Assembly: GCF_001429785.1 (NCBI RefSeq)
Contig: NZ_LMJF01000001.1
Coordinates: forward strand, 874,474-938,473
Reading direction: 5' to 3'
DNA length: 64,000 bases
From: Lysobacter sp. Root916
Lineage (GTDB): Bacteria > Pseudomonadota > Gammaproteobacteria > Xanthomonadales > Xanthomonadaceae
Within the stretch, counting starts at the first letter, position 1, and every line of letters starts with the position of its first letter. The notes below the pieces were generated by a model that worked only from the letters and a program-made list of their open reading frames with translations, did not search any database and was not told the DNA's origin. A program made the translations under genes and the position numbers. Of this stretch, positions 37,244 through 46,681 are shown piece after piece.

Positions 37244-38347
37244 ATGTCTAAGCGCAATCTATCGGTCTTCTGGATCGTCTTTTTCTGGTGGGCCGCTTGC
37301 TCGCTGGTCCTGAGCGGCCAGACCGTGCGGATGAACCAGGCGCTGGGCACGCCCGTCAGTTGGGCCGAGTCCCTGGTCAGCACCTACGCGGGCTGGATGA
37401 CCTGGGTGCCCCTGACGCTGGGCCTGTACTGGCTGATTCGGCGCTACCCCATCGAGCGCGGTCGGGTCCTGCGCTCGGGGCTGGTGATGGCGGCGGCGGT
37501 GGCGGTGATCGTGTTTCTGCGCGCCGTCTACGTCTACTCCACCGACTCGATCTTCGACTGGTACGGCGACAAACCGCTGCCCGATTTCGGTGGCGTGTTG
37601 TTGGCCAGCGTGGACAGCAACTTCTTGATGTCCTGGATCGTGGTCGGCATGGTGCACGCCCTGGTCTTCTACGAACGCATACGCGAACGCGAGAAAAAGG
37701 TGGCGGAGCTGGAAACCAGCCTGGCGACGACGCGGTTGGATGTGTTGCGGGCCCAGCTCAATCCGCACTTCTTGTTCAACGCCTTGAACTCGGTGGCGGA
37801 GATGGTCCATCGCGATGCCGAGCAGGCCGATCGCATGTTGGTATCGCTGTCGTCGCTGTTGCGCGACAGCCTGGCCTTGGATCGAGGGCAGCAGCGGCCC
37901 TTGCGCGAGGAGCTCGCATTGGTGCGCCATTACCTGATGATAGAGGCGATACGGCTCGGCGATCGCTTGCGCGTCGAGTGGCAGGTCGCCGCCGATTGCC
38001 TGGAGGTGCCGGTGCCGGCGCTGATTCTGCAACCGCTGGTGGAGAACGCCATCATTCACGGCATCGCGCGCCGGCGCACGGCCGGCACCTTGCGCTTGAG
38101 CGCGAGAATCGTCGGCCGACAACTGCTGCTGGAGGTCGAGAACAGCGCCGCGCCGCAGACGGACGTGGTTCCGGGCACGGGTATCGGCTTGCAGAGTACC
38201 CGCAGCCGCCTGCAGTTGCTGTACGGGGCGGAGGCGGGTCTGAGCCAGGCCGTTACCGATTCCGGGCGGTATCTGATGCGTCTGAACATCCCGGCTGTGC
38301 GGATGGATCGGGTCGCGAAGCCGAGCCTGCGCGAGGCGTTCTCGTGA
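37244..38347 (+). CDS. LytS-type sensor histidine kinase
   Basis: A 367-residue membrane kinase. Four predicted helices in residues 1-140 (LSVFWIVFFWWAACSLVL, WMTWVPLTLGLYWLI, AAAVAVIVFLRAVYVY, FLMSWIVVGMVHALVF), then a short coiled linker (REREKKVAELETSL) and the His_kinase domain with the phosphorylated His in LNPHFLFNALNSV (about residue 177). The ATPase region has LVENAIIHGI (N box) and GTGIGLQSTRSRLQ (G box). Signal unknown. The stop overlaps the response regulator GTG start. Confidence 0.92.
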   Translation: MSKRNLSVFWIVFFWWAACSLVLSGQTVRMNQALGTPVSWAESLVSTYAGWMTWVPLTLGLYWLIRRYPIERGRVLRSGLVMAAAVAVIVFLRAVYVYSTDSIFDWYGDKPLPDFGGVLLASVDSNFLMSWIVVGMVHALVFYERIREREKKVAELETSLATTRLDVLRAQLNPHFLFNALNSVAEMVHRDAEQADRMLVSLSSLLRDSLALDRGQQRPLREELALVRHYLMIEAIRLGDRLRVEWQVAADCLEVPVPALILQPLVENAIIHGIARRRTAGTLRLSARIVGRQLLLEVENSAAPQTDVVPGTGIGLQSTRSRLQLLYGAEAGLSQAVTDSGRYLMRLNIPAVRMDRVAKPSLREAFS

Positions 38348-39069
38348 CCGCTCTACGCGTGGCCATCGTCGATGACGAGCCGCTGGCGCGCGCGCGCCTG
38401 CGCCGTCTGCTGGGGAAAGTCGGCAACGGTTCGCTGGAGGTGGTGGCCGAATGCGTCGATGCCGAGGAACTGATCGCGATCGCCGACAGCGCTAGGCTGG
38501 ACGTGCTGTTCCTGGATATCGAGATGCCCGGGGTGGGCGGGTTCGGCGCGTTGGCGCGCTGGCAGGGGCCGCGGCCGCAGGTGGTGTTCGTCACCGCGTA
38601 TCCGCAACACGGCGTGCGTGCCTTCGATGCGCGCGCCACCGACTACCTGATGAAGCCGGTTTCGGCCGAGCGGTTACGCGACACCCTCAAGCGCGTGCGC
38701 GAAAGCATGCCGGCGCTGGCCGCATCGGCGCAGGTCCCGGGCGAGGGAAAACGCCTGTCGCTGCAGGTCGGCCAGCGCACCCACCTGGTGCCGGTCGATC
38801 AGATCGATCTGGTGCTGGCCCAGGGCAATTACCTGGATGTGCATGCCGCCGGCGCCGTATACACGGTTCGCGGCACCCTGACCGAGTTCCACGGCGGTCT
38901 GGAAGCGCAGCGCTTCGTGCGCGTGCATCGCTCGGCGGTGGTACGCATCGCCGCGGTCCGCGAGATCCGCCCGATCGGTTCCGGGCGCTTCCGTATCAGC
39001 TTGTGGGGCGGCCAGCATCTGCATTCCGGCCGCCACTACCGCGACCAGGTGCACGATCTGATCGGTTGA
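38344..39069 (+). CDS. LytTR family response regulator
   Basis: A 241-residue regulator. Receiver domain: acidic pocket VDDEP, phospho-acceptor Asp in LFLDIEMPG (about residue 57), switch VTAY and Lys in YLMKPV. The C-terminal LytTR DNA-binding domain (about 140-240) has the typical QGNYLDVHAAGAVYTVRGTL and FVRVHRSAVVRIAAVREI segments. GTG start at 38344 overlaps the kinase stop. It would regulate target promoters by direct-repeat binding; targets not visible here. Confidence 0.93.
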   Translation: MTALRVAIVDDEPLARARLRRLLGKVGNGSLEVVAECVDAEELIAIADSARLDVLFLDIEMPGVGGFGALARWQGPRPQVVFVTAYPQHGVRAFDARATDYLMKPVSAERLRDTLKRVRESMPALAASAQVPGEGKRLSLQVGQRTHLVPVDQIDLVLAQGNYLDVHAAGAVYTVRGTLTEFHGGLEAQRFVRVHRSAVVRIAAVREIRPIGSGRFRISLWGGQHLHSGRHYRDQVHDLIG

Positions 39070-39214
39070 CGATGCCGAGGGCGGCGCAGCGCCGCTCCCT
39101 GTCGCGGTGAGAGTGCGGTTCGTCGACGCGGTAATGGCGTTCGTCCCCGACGCGCGCGCAGCGAAGGCGGTATGCGTTCTGATCCAGTCTCTTCCATTCG
39201 CTACGGAGCGAGAC

Positions 39215-39589
39215 ATGAGCATAGGCAACAAACCGTCGGCCCGGTTCGGCATCGCGGCGATCGCGGCGTCGGCGCTGCTGTCGGCCTGCGCGTCCTTCGC
39301 GGTCAGCGACGACGCGCTGGTCCAGCGCACGGGCTTCGCCTTGGGCATGGAGCCGCGCGAGTTCACCATTTCCAATCGCATGGACGAGGGCACCACCACG
39401 CGCTACCAGGTCAAGGCGAGCGGCGGGCGCACATTCAACTGCTTCGTCGGGGGTTCGGTGTCGGTGCTGGGGAAATCGGTGTCCGAAGCGGTATGCACCG
39501 AAACCGGCAAGGGCGCGGGGCAGTCGGCTCCCAAGTCTCAGCGCTCCGGCACCTGCAACGCGCTGCTGAAGGCCGCGGGCAAATGCTGA
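39215..39589 (+). CDS. putative lipoprotein, unknown function
   Basis: A 124-residue protein with a lipoprotein-type signal: basic start, then IAAIAASALLSACASF, where LSAC is a lipobox (Cys at about residue 26). The mature part has FNCFVGG, EAVCTETG and TCNALLKAAGKC cysteines. GGAG lies 6 bp before ATG 39215; upstream in-frame sequence lacks signal character. Not recognised; outer-membrane or periplasmic anchoring inferred. Confidence 0.72.
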   Translation: MSIGNKPSARFGIAAIAASALLSACASFAVSDDALVQRTGFALGMEPREFTISNRMDEGTTTRYQVKASGGRTFNCFVGGSVSVLGKSVSEAVCTETGKGAGQSAPKSQRSGTCNALLKAAGKC

Positions 39590-39620
39590 GGCGGCCGCAA
39601 GGATGCGCGGCAGGCCGGAT

Positions 39621-40100
39621 CTAGCGGTCGTGCCGCTCGTCGTGCGTCTTGGCGCGGCGTTCCAGGACGTTGAGCACGGTCAGTACCAGCAAGGTCAATA
39701 GGGTCGCGGCGAAGGCAAGGGCGTGGTAGCCGAAACCGCAGGCGACGCCGATCACGGCCACCATCAGCAGCGAAGCGGCGGTGGTGATGCCGGCGACCGC
39801 CTGGCCGCGGCGGTGCGAGAAGATCGTGCCGGCGCCGATGAAGGCCACACCCGCGACGACCGCTTCGACCAGACGCAGAGGGTCGGTGCTGATCCGGCCA
39901 GGCGGCGCCAGGTTGGCGTCGGCCAGGCTGAGCTGACCGATACCGATCAGCAAGGCGGATGCGCTCGCGACCAGCATGTGGGTGCGAAAGCCGGCGGGGC
40001 GATCCTTCAACTCGCGCTCCAGGCCGATCAAGCCGCCCAGCGCCATGGCGTAACCGGTGTCGACGATCACCCACAGCTGGTCCATCCAATCCATGCTCAT
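39621..40100 (-). CDS. MgtC/SapB family membrane protein
   Basis: A 159-residue inner-membrane protein with five helices. MgtC signatures: ALGGLIGLERELKDRPAGFRTHMLV (residues about 19-43) and GVAFIGAGTIF. MgtC proteins modulate the F1Fo ATPase, Mg homeostasis and intracellular survival in other bacteria; here the role is unproven. ATG at 40100 with GAGGAG 6 bp upstream; an ATG at 40094 is an alternative. Confidence 0.9.
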   Translation of the reverse strand: MSMDWMDQLWVIVDTGYAMALGGLIGLERELKDRPAGFRTHMLVASASALLIGIGQLSLADANLAPPGRISTDPLRLVEAVVAGVAFIGAGTIFSHRRGQAVAGITTAASLLMVAVIGVACGFGYHALAFAATLLTLLVLTVLNVLERRAKTHDERHDR

Positions 40101-40116
40101 TCGCGCTCCTCGCGTT

Positions 40117-40830
40117 TCATGTGGCTGCTTCGATCCGGTAGGGGCGGCTGATGCGATGCGGCTGCGCCAGCGAGGCCGCCGCCAGCGCGCCGTACGCGCG
40201 CACCGCGTCGATGCGCAACTCGTTCAAGGCCGGTGGTTCGCCGACGACCAGCGCCGACATCAGCAGGTGCGGATCGTCGGCATGCGGGCTGACCCAGCCG
40301 GCGATGCCGGCGACCGGTTCATCCTCGCCCATGTCCCAGAAGCAGCCGGTCACGGTGTGCAGCCGGCGATGCGCCACGGCCGTGGTTGGCGACGTGGCGG
40401 CATCGGCGCGGTACTGCGCCGCACCGATCAGCAACACGGTGCGGGCGGCGGCCGCACAGGTGAGGTAATCGGCCCAGGTGTGCAGGGGCACCTGCGCGAT
40501 CGGCCCGTAGTGATGCAGAGCGAGGAAGGCATGCAAGCAACGCTCCACCAAGGCGGTCGCGCCGCGGCGATCGAGCTGGATCGCCGTGGACAGCAGGGCC
40601 TGGCGACGGTAAGGCGGCGCATTGCGTTGCCTTACCGCCTGACGGAAGCAGGCGCCGACCTCGGCAACGATGTCGACCTGCAGGGACGCGAGCGCGTCCA
40701 GGGCCCGCGCCTGCGGCGGGCCGCGTGCGGGGCGGGCCTGGCGAGCCTCCAGGCCCGCGAGCAGGAGCAGCTCGGGGACCGGTGGATAGTATTCGCGGCT
40801 GGCCAGCCGCAGGGCGGCGTCGATGGACAT
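40117..40830 (-). CDS. hypothetical protein downstream of Ku
   Basis: A 237-residue protein starting MSIDAALRLASREYYPPVPEL. Mostly helical, alanine- and arginine-rich, ending SLAQPHRISRPYRIEAAT. No motif recognised and no export signal. It lies 131 bp downstream of ku on the same strand, so co-expression with Ku is possible. The RBS is weak. The frame continues upstream through the ku 3' end but that part is antiparallel-frame noise. Confidence 0.6.
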   Translation of the reverse strand: MSIDAALRLASREYYPPVPELLLLAGLEARQARPARGPPQARALDALASLQVDIVAEVGACFRQAVRQRNAPPYRRQALLSTAIQLDRRGATALVERCLHAFLALHHYGPIAQVPLHTWADYLTCAAAARTVLLIGAAQYRADAATSPTTAVAHRRLHTVTGCFWDMGEDEPVAGIAGWVSPHADDPHLLMSALVVGEPPALNELRIDAVRAYGALAAASLAQPHRISRPYRIEAAT

Positions 40831-40961
40831 CGGAAGGTGGACTCGGCGTGTGTGACTGTCCAATACGCCTGCGCGAGTCAAGCTTGCGTCATGTGCAGCC
40901 GCGTGCATTGACCCCGTCGTCACCGACGTGAACCGTTCGCCGTCGGCGATATGCACCTCGT

Positions 40962-41843
40962 TCAAGAGGCTCGCTTGCTGGCCCGACGCTTGCTCGCCTT
41001 CGCCGCCTTCTTGGCGGGGGCGGCCTTCTTCGCCGCGGGCGTGCGCTTCTTGGATTTCAGGCTTTGCTCCAGCAAGGCCATGAAGTCGACCACGTTGGTC
41101 GCCGCGTGCTCGTGCTCGGCCGGCTCGTCGACGATCTTGGTGGTCTTGCCCTTCGATTTGATGCGCTTTTGGATGATCGCCGACAGGCGCTTGCGGAACT
41201 CGTCGTGGTAGCCGTCCGGCTTCCATTGCGAGGTCATGGATTCGATCAGCTGCTTGGCCATGGTCAGCTCCTTGGGCGCGATGCGGTAGCGACCGGTGGC
41301 GGCGTGCGGCAGCTTGTATTCCTCTGGGTCGACCAGCTCCTGCGGGTAGCGCAACAGCATCAGGATCAACGCGTCGCCCTCCGGAATCAGCGCGCACAGA
41401 TACTCGCGCGTGCGGATCACCACCCGCGCCACTCCGACCTTGTCGGTCTCCTTCAGGGTTTCGCGCAGCAGCACGTAGCCTTTTTCGGCCTTCTTGCCGG
41501 GCACCAGCACGTAGGGCTTCTCGAAGTAGCGCGTGCCGATTTCCGCGCGGCCCACGAACGCTTCCACGTCGATGGATTCGTGGGTCTCGGGCGCGGCCGC
41601 GGCGATGTCCTCCTTCTCGATCACGACATAGCTGCCCTTGTCGTATTCGAAGGCCTTGACGATGTCCTTCCAGGGCACTTCCTCGCCGGTGTCCGCGTTC
41701 ACGCGCTCGAAGCGGATCGGTTTCTTGTCGCGCGAGTCGAGCATGCGGAAGCTCAGGTCGGTGCGGCGCTCGCCGGACATCAGCGATACCGGGACATTGA
41801 GCAAACCGAACGAGAGGGTGCCGGTCCAGATGGGGCGTGCCAT
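40962..41843 (-). CDS. ku: non-homologous end-joining protein Ku
   Basis: A 293-residue DNA-end-binding homodimer subunit. The family start ARPIWTGTLSFGLLNVPVSL, then FERVNADTGEEVPW, YFEKPYVLVPGKKAEKGYVLLRETL and the ELTMAKQLIESM helix are all present. The C-terminus is a Lys/Ala-rich extension (about residues 255-293) of the type that modulates DNA binding and LigD recruitment. It lies beside ligD in the same orientation; together they form the bacterial NHEJ pathway. Confidence 0.96.
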   Translation of the reverse strand: MARPIWTGTLSFGLLNVPVSLMSGERRTDLSFRMLDSRDKKPIRFERVNADTGEEVPWKDIVKAFEYDKGSYVVIEKEDIAAAAPETHESIDVEAFVGRAEIGTRYFEKPYVLVPGKKAEKGYVLLRETLKETDKVGVARVVIRTREYLCALIPEGDALILMLLRYPQELVDPEEYKLPHAATGRYRIAPKELTMAKQLIESMTSQWKPDGYHDEFRKRLSAIIQKRIKSKGKTTKIVDEPAEHEHAATNVVDFMALLEQSLKSKKRTPAAKKAAPAKKAAKASKRRASKRAS

Positions 41844-41948
41844 GGCGTTTTCCTTGCGTAGACGAGACGAAGGCGTTAGGCCGGACGATACGAGCGCCCG
41901 CGTTAACGCCGTTTCATCGGGCTGAAGGCGCGCCGAACGCGCCTCGGC

Positions 41949-44507
41949 TCAGGCCCGCCTGTGCCGCGCGAGCAGGGCATCGATCCCATTCAGGTCCTGC
42001 GAGACGCGCTCGATGCCGTCCCAGGGATGGGCTTTGAGGCGCTTGAGGCGTCGCAGCGCGGAATCGATGTCGAAGGCGTCGCCGGCCTTGACGCGCCCCA
42101 GCTCCTCCCAGCGCAGCGGCATCGCCACCGGCGCGCCTGCGCGCGCGCGTAGCGAGAACGAGGCCACGCTGGTGGCGCCGCGGCCGTTGCGCAGATAGTC
42201 GATGAAGATCTTGTTGCGGCGGAATTTCTTGGCCGCCGACGCCACGTAGTTGAGCGGTTCCGCCGCCGCCATGGATTCGGCGAAACCGTGGGCGAAGGGT
42301 TTCACCTGCGACCAGTCGCAGGCCGGGGCCAAGGGCACCACCACGTGCAGGCCTTTGCCGCCGGAGGTGCGCACGTAGCTGCGCAGTTCCAAAGCCTCCA
42401 GCAGCGTACGGATCTTGCGCGCCGCGGCGACGGTCTCGGACCAGGCCACGCCCGGTCCCGGGTCCAGATCGAAGACCATGCGGTCGGCGCGGTCCGGCGC
42501 GTCGGCGAGCGCGCCCCAGGGATGGAACTCCAGCGCATTGAACTGCACCAGCTCCATCAGGCCGGGCGCGTCGCGGATCACCAGATAGTCGGCGCGCGCG
42601 CCGGACTCCTCTTTCAGCGCCACCGCGTCGACGCGTTCCAGGCCGGCGACGCGGTGCTTCTGGAAAAAGCACGGCCGCGCCGTGCCCTGGGTGCAGCGGA
42701 TCACCGAGACCGGACGATCGATCAGTTCCGGCAACAGCCAATCCATCACGGCCTGGTAGTAGTCGGCCACGTCCTGTTTGGTGGTGCCGCGATCGGGATA
42801 GACGACGCGATTGGGACTGGTGAGCTGCATCTGTGTCTCCGGTGGCGCGGTTTTGTCCTGGGCGGCGGCGCGCTTGCGTGGCGAAGTCGACGCCGCCGGC
42901 TTCGCGCGCGGACGATCGGAATCGACGAGGTCCGCCGGCGCCTTATCCGAACGCAGGCCCTTGAGCGAGGGCTGGCGCAGCAGGCCGTAGCCGCCGTAAC
43001 CGCGGTAGTAGACCTCGACCACCGCGCGCGGCTCGAACCAGCGCGCGCCGCGCAGATCGGTGCTGTGCGGCGGCACGTGCACGCTGGGGCTGTCCTGCGC
43101 GTCGCGTGCGAGCAGCGGCGCGAGTTGTCGGATCAAGCCTTCAGAGAATCCGGTGCCGACGCGACCCGCATATACCCAGCCGTGGCGCGCGTCCGGGCGC
43201 GCCAACAGCAGCGCGCCGAAGCCCTGACGCCGGCCCTTGGGCGCGGTGTAGCCGACCACCGCGAACTCGTCGCTGCTCAAGCGTTTGGTCTTGCGCCAGT
43301 CGTCGCTGCGGCCGGCGTGATAGTGGCCGTCGGCACGCTTGGAGATGATGCCTTCGTAGTGTCGGTCGGCGGCCAACTCATAGGCGGCTTCGCCGTCGCC
43401 TGCGATGTGCGAACTCAGGCCCAGCCGTGCGGGCGGCGGCTCGAGCAAGCGCGCAAGCAGGCGCTTGCGGTCGAGCAGGGTGGCCTTGCGCAGGTCGACG
43501 CCTTCCAGATGCGGCAGGTCGAACAGCATCAGGGTGAGCGCACCGGTCCTCTCGCCGGACAAAATGCCTTGCAGGAGATTGAAATCCGCCTTGGTGCCGG
43601 CGCCGGCGATCAGCTCGCCGTCGAGCTGGGCCTGCTTCAGCCGCAAGGACGCCAGCGCCGAGACGATGTCCGGCAGGCGCTGCGTCCATTCCACGCCGCT
43701 ACGCGACCACAGCCGGACCCTGCCGTCGACCACCGTCGTCAGCAGGCGGTAGCCGTCCCATTTGAGCTCGTGCACCCAGCCGTCGCCCGCGGGCGGTCGC
43801 TCGTGCAGACGCGCGAGCTGGGCTTCGAAGGCCTGGTCGCGGATGCGGGCTTTCGTGGCACCGGCGATCGCCAGCGCCCGCGCGCCCCAGTCGATGCGAC
43901 GGCGGCGCGACGGCGCGGCGACTTCGCTCAGGCGGCGTTTGCTCGCCTTGCCGGTGCCGGCGCGCCTGCGGTCCGCGGCGGGCGCGGGCGTGACGTCGCC
44001 CAGCAGGTCGTCGGCCTCCAGGACGCTGGCGTATTCGTCGGCTTCCTTGAACAGCAGCCATTGCGGTTGCCGCGCCGGCTTGCCGGATCGGACCAAGTGC
44101 CAGGCGCCCTTGAGTTTGCGGCCGTGCAAGGCGAAGCGCAGGTGGCCCTTGGCCAGTTGCGTCTCCACGTCGTCGTCGGTGGTCCATGCGCCGTGGTCGA
44201 ATTGGGCGACGTGGCCGGCGCCGTACTCGCCTTCGGGAATCGCGCCTTCGAACGCGGCATAGCCCAGTGGATGGTCCTCGACCTCCACGGCCATGCGCTT
44301 GATCTTGGGGTCGTAGGACGGCCCTTTGGGCACGGCCCAGCTTTTCAGCACGTCGCCTACCTGCAGGCGGAAGTCGTAGTGGCGACGGCCGGCGTGGTGC
44401 AGTTGCACGACGAACTGCGGTCGATCGCCGTGCCGCGGTCCCGTCTTCGCAACCGGCTCCCGGGTCTTGTCGAAGCGCCGTTTGCGCTGGTACTCGCTCA
44501 GACTCAT
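41949..44507 (-). CDS. ligD: DNA ligase D (phosphoesterase-ligase-polymerase)
   Basis: An 852-residue multidomain NHEJ enzyme. Order: 3'-phosphoesterase (about residues 25-165: FVVQLHHAGRRHYDFRL, EGEYGAG), ATP-dependent ligase (about 225-530) with the nucleotidyl-lysine motif HELKWDGYRLL near residue 246, and the primase/polymerase domain at the C-terminus (about 560-850) beginning LTSPNRVVYPD, with metal-binding DLDP in MVFDLDPGPG. This is the PE-Lig-Pol order seen in many proteobacteria. It lies upstream of ku on the same strand with 105 bp between. Confidence 0.96.
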   Translation of the reverse strand: MSLSEYQRKRRFDKTREPVAKTGPRHGDRPQFVVQLHHAGRRHYDFRLQVGDVLKSWAVPKGPSYDPKIKRMAVEVEDHPLGYAAFEGAIPEGEYGAGHVAQFDHGAWTTDDDVETQLAKGHLRFALHGRKLKGAWHLVRSGKPARQPQWLLFKEADEYASVLEADDLLGDVTPAPAADRRRAGTGKASKRRLSEVAAPSRRRRIDWGARALAIAGATKARIRDQAFEAQLARLHERPPAGDGWVHELKWDGYRLLTTVVDGRVRLWSRSGVEWTQRLPDIVSALASLRLKQAQLDGELIAGAGTKADFNLLQGILSGERTGALTLMLFDLPHLEGVDLRKATLLDRKRLLARLLEPPPARLGLSSHIAGDGEAAYELAADRHYEGIISKRADGHYHAGRSDDWRKTKRLSSDEFAVVGYTAPKGRRQGFGALLLARPDARHGWVYAGRVGTGFSEGLIRQLAPLLARDAQDSPSVHVPPHSTDLRGARWFEPRAVVEVYYRGYGGYGLLRQPSLKGLRSDKAPADLVDSDRPRAKPAASTSPRKRAAAQDKTAPPETQMQLTSPNRVVYPDRGTTKQDVADYYQAVMDWLLPELIDRPVSVIRCTQGTARPCFFQKHRVAGLERVDAVALKEESGARADYLVIRDAPGLMELVQFNALEFHPWGALADAPDRADRMVFDLDPGPGVAWSETVAAARKIRTLLEALELRSYVRTSGGKGLHVVVPLAPACDWSQVKPFAHGFAESMAAAEPLNYVASAAKKFRRNKIFIDYLRNGRGATSVASFSLRARAGAPVAMPLRWEELGRVKAGDAFDIDSALRRLKRLKAHPWDGIERVSQDLNGIDALLARHRRA

Positions 44508-44579
44508 TGCGGCGTCCGCTCGCAGGCGCCGGGCAATACGCTGGGCGGCGGACGAGTGGCCATGGCGCGATCCGGGCCT

Positions 44580-44813
44580 CTAGCTTTCGCTTATCAGGGA
44601 GAGCAGGGGCCGTCGGCCCATACGGCTCGACAGCAGCGCCTTGAGCGGATCCAGGCTCACGTTTTCGTAGGCGTAGGCCGTAATGTTGTGGCGCCCGTGG
44701 TAGTACTCGTAGCGCCGGCTGTCCTGGCTGCGGCGGATGCAGCCGACCCTCTTGCCGTCGCAGTACACGTCGATGGCATCCGCGCTCGATCCTTTGCGGA
44801 ACGTGACTTGCAT
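44580..44813 (-). CDS. YEYYHG small protein, copy 1
   Basis: A 77-residue protein from ATG 44813. Core: CIRRSQDSRRYEYYHGRHNI, then AYAYENVSLDPLKALLSSRMGRRPL. It shares this pattern with the 79-residue protein at 49512-49751. No export signal or known domain. The longer open frame upstream is not protein-like. Function unknown; the tyrosine-rich core suggests a nucleic-acid or ligand-binding surface, which is speculation. Confidence 0.72.
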   Translation of the reverse strand: MQVTFRKGSSADAIDVYCDGKRVGCIRRSQDSRRYEYYHGRHNITAYAYENVSLDPLKALLSSRMGRRPLLSLISES

Positions 44814-44980
44814 AAGTCTGCTCCCGAGACGTATCGCGATCGGATGGTGCGCACCGGCGCGTGCACAGCGCGTCAGCAAGGCCGATCCAGTCGAAACCCT
44901 GAACGGCCGATATCCCGTCGATCTCGACGCGCAGCGCGGCGACGGGACGCGAGCCCCGCCGCCGCGCCGTCGCCGGCGTC

Positions 44981-45424
44981 CTACTGCTGGGTCGGAATGT
45001 TGACCTTGTCGATGCCGTGGAGGACGCCGTTGCTGGAGCCTATGTCGGCCGCGGTGATGCGTGCGCCGTCGATGCTGATCGTGTCGTCGAGCACGGCGAT
45101 CGGCGCCGATTGGCCGTTCACGGTTCTGGCGTTTTCCCACTGGCCGATATCGGCCACCAGCCTGCGTCCGCTGACGACGTGGTAGTTCAGCAGCGAGGTC
45201 AGCTCTTGCTTGTTCTCGGGCTTGAACAGGCGCTCCAGATCGCTGGCTGGCAGCTTCTCGAAGGCTGCGTCGGTGGGCGCGAAGAGGGTGTACGGACCTA
45301 CGCTGCGCAGGATGTCGCTCATGCCGGCGCGGTCGATCGCCTGACCGAAGGTCTTGAACGAGCCGTGGGCGGCGGCGGTATCGACCAGGTTCTGGCTGTT
45401 GGGCGCGCGGTTGTCGGGATTCAT
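44981..45424 (-). CDS. fasciclin (FAS1) domain protein
   Basis: A 147-residue protein consisting of one FAS1 domain: NLVDTAAAHGSFKTFGQAI, YTLFAPTDAAFEKLP (H1 block), LTSLLNYHVVSG, and the C-terminal GSSNGVLHGIDKVNIP (H2 block). Such domains mediate adhesion or matrix contacts, but no signal peptide is visible, so location is uncertain. Start at ATG 45424; a GTG at 45454 would add ten residues. Confidence 0.86.
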   Translation of the reverse strand: MNPDNRAPNSQNLVDTAAAHGSFKTFGQAIDRAGMSDILRSVGPYTLFAPTDAAFEKLPASDLERLFKPENKQELTSLLNYHVVSGRRLVADIGQWENARTVNGQSAPIAVLDDTISIDGARITAADIGSSNGVLHGIDKVNIPTQQ

Positions 45425-45806
45425 GCGATGAGTGCCTATGAGTGCGATCCGCACGAGGGCGGAATCGGGAACGGCCGTGGCCGCGACTCCCGCGTCGGCA
45501 GGAGGTCGAAAGGCTCAGTGCGGATGGGGAGGGAAGCGTGCTGCGCGGCTGAGTGGCCGTTACGACCTTGCGTCGTAGTGCCGCAGGAGCATGCGCGCGT
45601 CGGCGTTACTGATTCGTGATCGCAGGCGGGGTGCCGTCATGCGTCGTTTCGCGCGCGATGCGGGCCTCATCCGGCGCTCTCGCATCGCCGACCGCCGGTC
45701 CGAAACTTCAACGCCGCAGGCCGGTTGGTGCTAGTTTGAAGCTGCCTTCAAGGGCTGCGGCACAGCATGTGCTACGGGATCTTGTCCGCTCCAGCGAGAC
45801 GATCTC
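45425..45806. other. gene-free stretch
   Basis: No convincing gene, RNA or terminator was seen. Short open frames here lack ribosome-binding sites and protein-like composition. An AGGAGG at about 45501-45506 is not followed by a usable start. Confidence 0.5.
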
Positions 45807-46019
45807 ATGAATCCGGTCAAGCGTCACCGCGTCGTCCGTCACTCAGCTGCGGCTGCGGGCGAGTCCGACCCGTATTCCCGTCCCGCCATCGAATCGGCGG
45901 AGAACGAGGGCTGGCCCCCACGATGGTTGGGTGCGCAGCTGGTTCAGATCCTGCATGCGGTGCCGGGCCCGCGGCCGGGTGGGCGTTGGTCGCGCAAGGA
46001 AATCGCGCCCAGCCCATGA
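45807..46019 (+). CDS. possible small protein coupled to UspB-like gene
   Basis: A 70-residue reading frame (MNPVKRHRVVRH..., proline- and tryptophan-containing C-terminus) whose stop overlaps the next start by 4 bp (ATGA at 46016). The overlap is the main reason to list it; the RBS is weak and no family is recognised. Confidence 0.35.
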   Translation: MNPVKRHRVVRHSAAAAGESDPYSRPAIESAENEGWPPRWLGAQLVQILHAVPGPRPGGRWSRKEIAPSP

Positions 46020-46348
46020 GCAGCGGCCCGACCCTATGCGCCCTGGTTTTCTTCGTGTCGGCCATGCTGCTGGAAAGCGCGGTGTCGCTGCGCTTTCTGC
46101 TGCGCCTGAGGCGCAAACATCCCAAGCAATGGGCGCACGCGGCGCAGCCGCCGTTGTGGCAGGACCGTACGCTGTTCAGCGCACGTGAGACCATGCTCTA
46201 TCTGAAGGACCACGCCTTCGTTTCCAGTCGGGATTCCAGCGGCATCCGCTATTGCGAACGCAATCGCGCGGCGATGCTGGCGGCCTACTGGATCACGGCC
46301 GTGGCCGGCGTGGCGTTCCTGGTCAGCGTGGCAACGAACGGATGGTAG
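46016..46348 (+). CDS. two-helix membrane protein, UspB-like layout
   Basis: A 110-residue protein with an N-terminal helix (LCALVFFVSAMLLESAVSLRFLL), a soluble loop of about 50 residues, the segment RYCERNRAAMLAAYW and a C-terminal helix (ITAVAGVAFLVSVATNGW). The layout and the CER-x-R before the last helix resemble universal stress protein UspB, but this is a visual comparison only. Starts within the previous stop and overlaps the next start by 7 bp. Confidence 0.6.
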   Translation: MSSGPTLCALVFFVSAMLLESAVSLRFLLRLRRKHPKQWAHAAQPPLWQDRTLFSARETMLYLKDHAFVSSRDSSGIRYCERNRAAMLAAYWITAVAGVAFLVSVATNGW

Positions 46349-46614
46349 GGCGCGCCACCGAAACCGCTGCGAGCGGCAGGACCAGCAATGGCCGCCTGTT
46401 CGAGCGCTATCGCGGGGTGGCCTATGAGATCGGCATCGCCGGGCACCGCGGCGGCCGCTTCGATCCCCAGGCCTGGGTGGAGGGCAGCGCGATCGGTATC
46501 GTCGGCGCCGGCGCCGGAACCTATGCCCTGGCGCTGGCCGACATCCGCGCCAGGGTCGAGATCCGGATTGGGCGGATGCTGCTTGGACTGGAATGCGCGG
46601 GCGAACCCCTGTAA
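46342..46614 (+). CDS. hypothetical small protein
   Basis: A 90-residue protein from ATG 46342, overlapping the preceding gene by 7 bp. The middle reads GRLFERYRGVAYEIGIAGHR and the end ARVEIRIGRMLLGLECAGEPL. Beta-rich, cytoplasmic, not recognised. Confidence 0.5.
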   Translation: MVGRATETAASGRTSNGRLFERYRGVAYEIGIAGHRGGRFDPQAWVEGSAIGIVGAGAGTYALALADIRARVEIRIGRMLLGLECAGEPL

Positions 46615-46681
46615 ACCGGAGTGTGGCGATGCGGCGATCCAACACCCATTCCTACGCAATCTCGGCCAAGAGGGGCTAGCC

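Noticed and set aside
42288-45185. A 965-codon plus-strand open frame opposite ligD and the small genes
   Set aside because: It is the antisense shadow of high-GC coding DNA: low-complexity, His/Gln/Arg/Ala-rich, no domain, and ligD on the other strand has intact domains.
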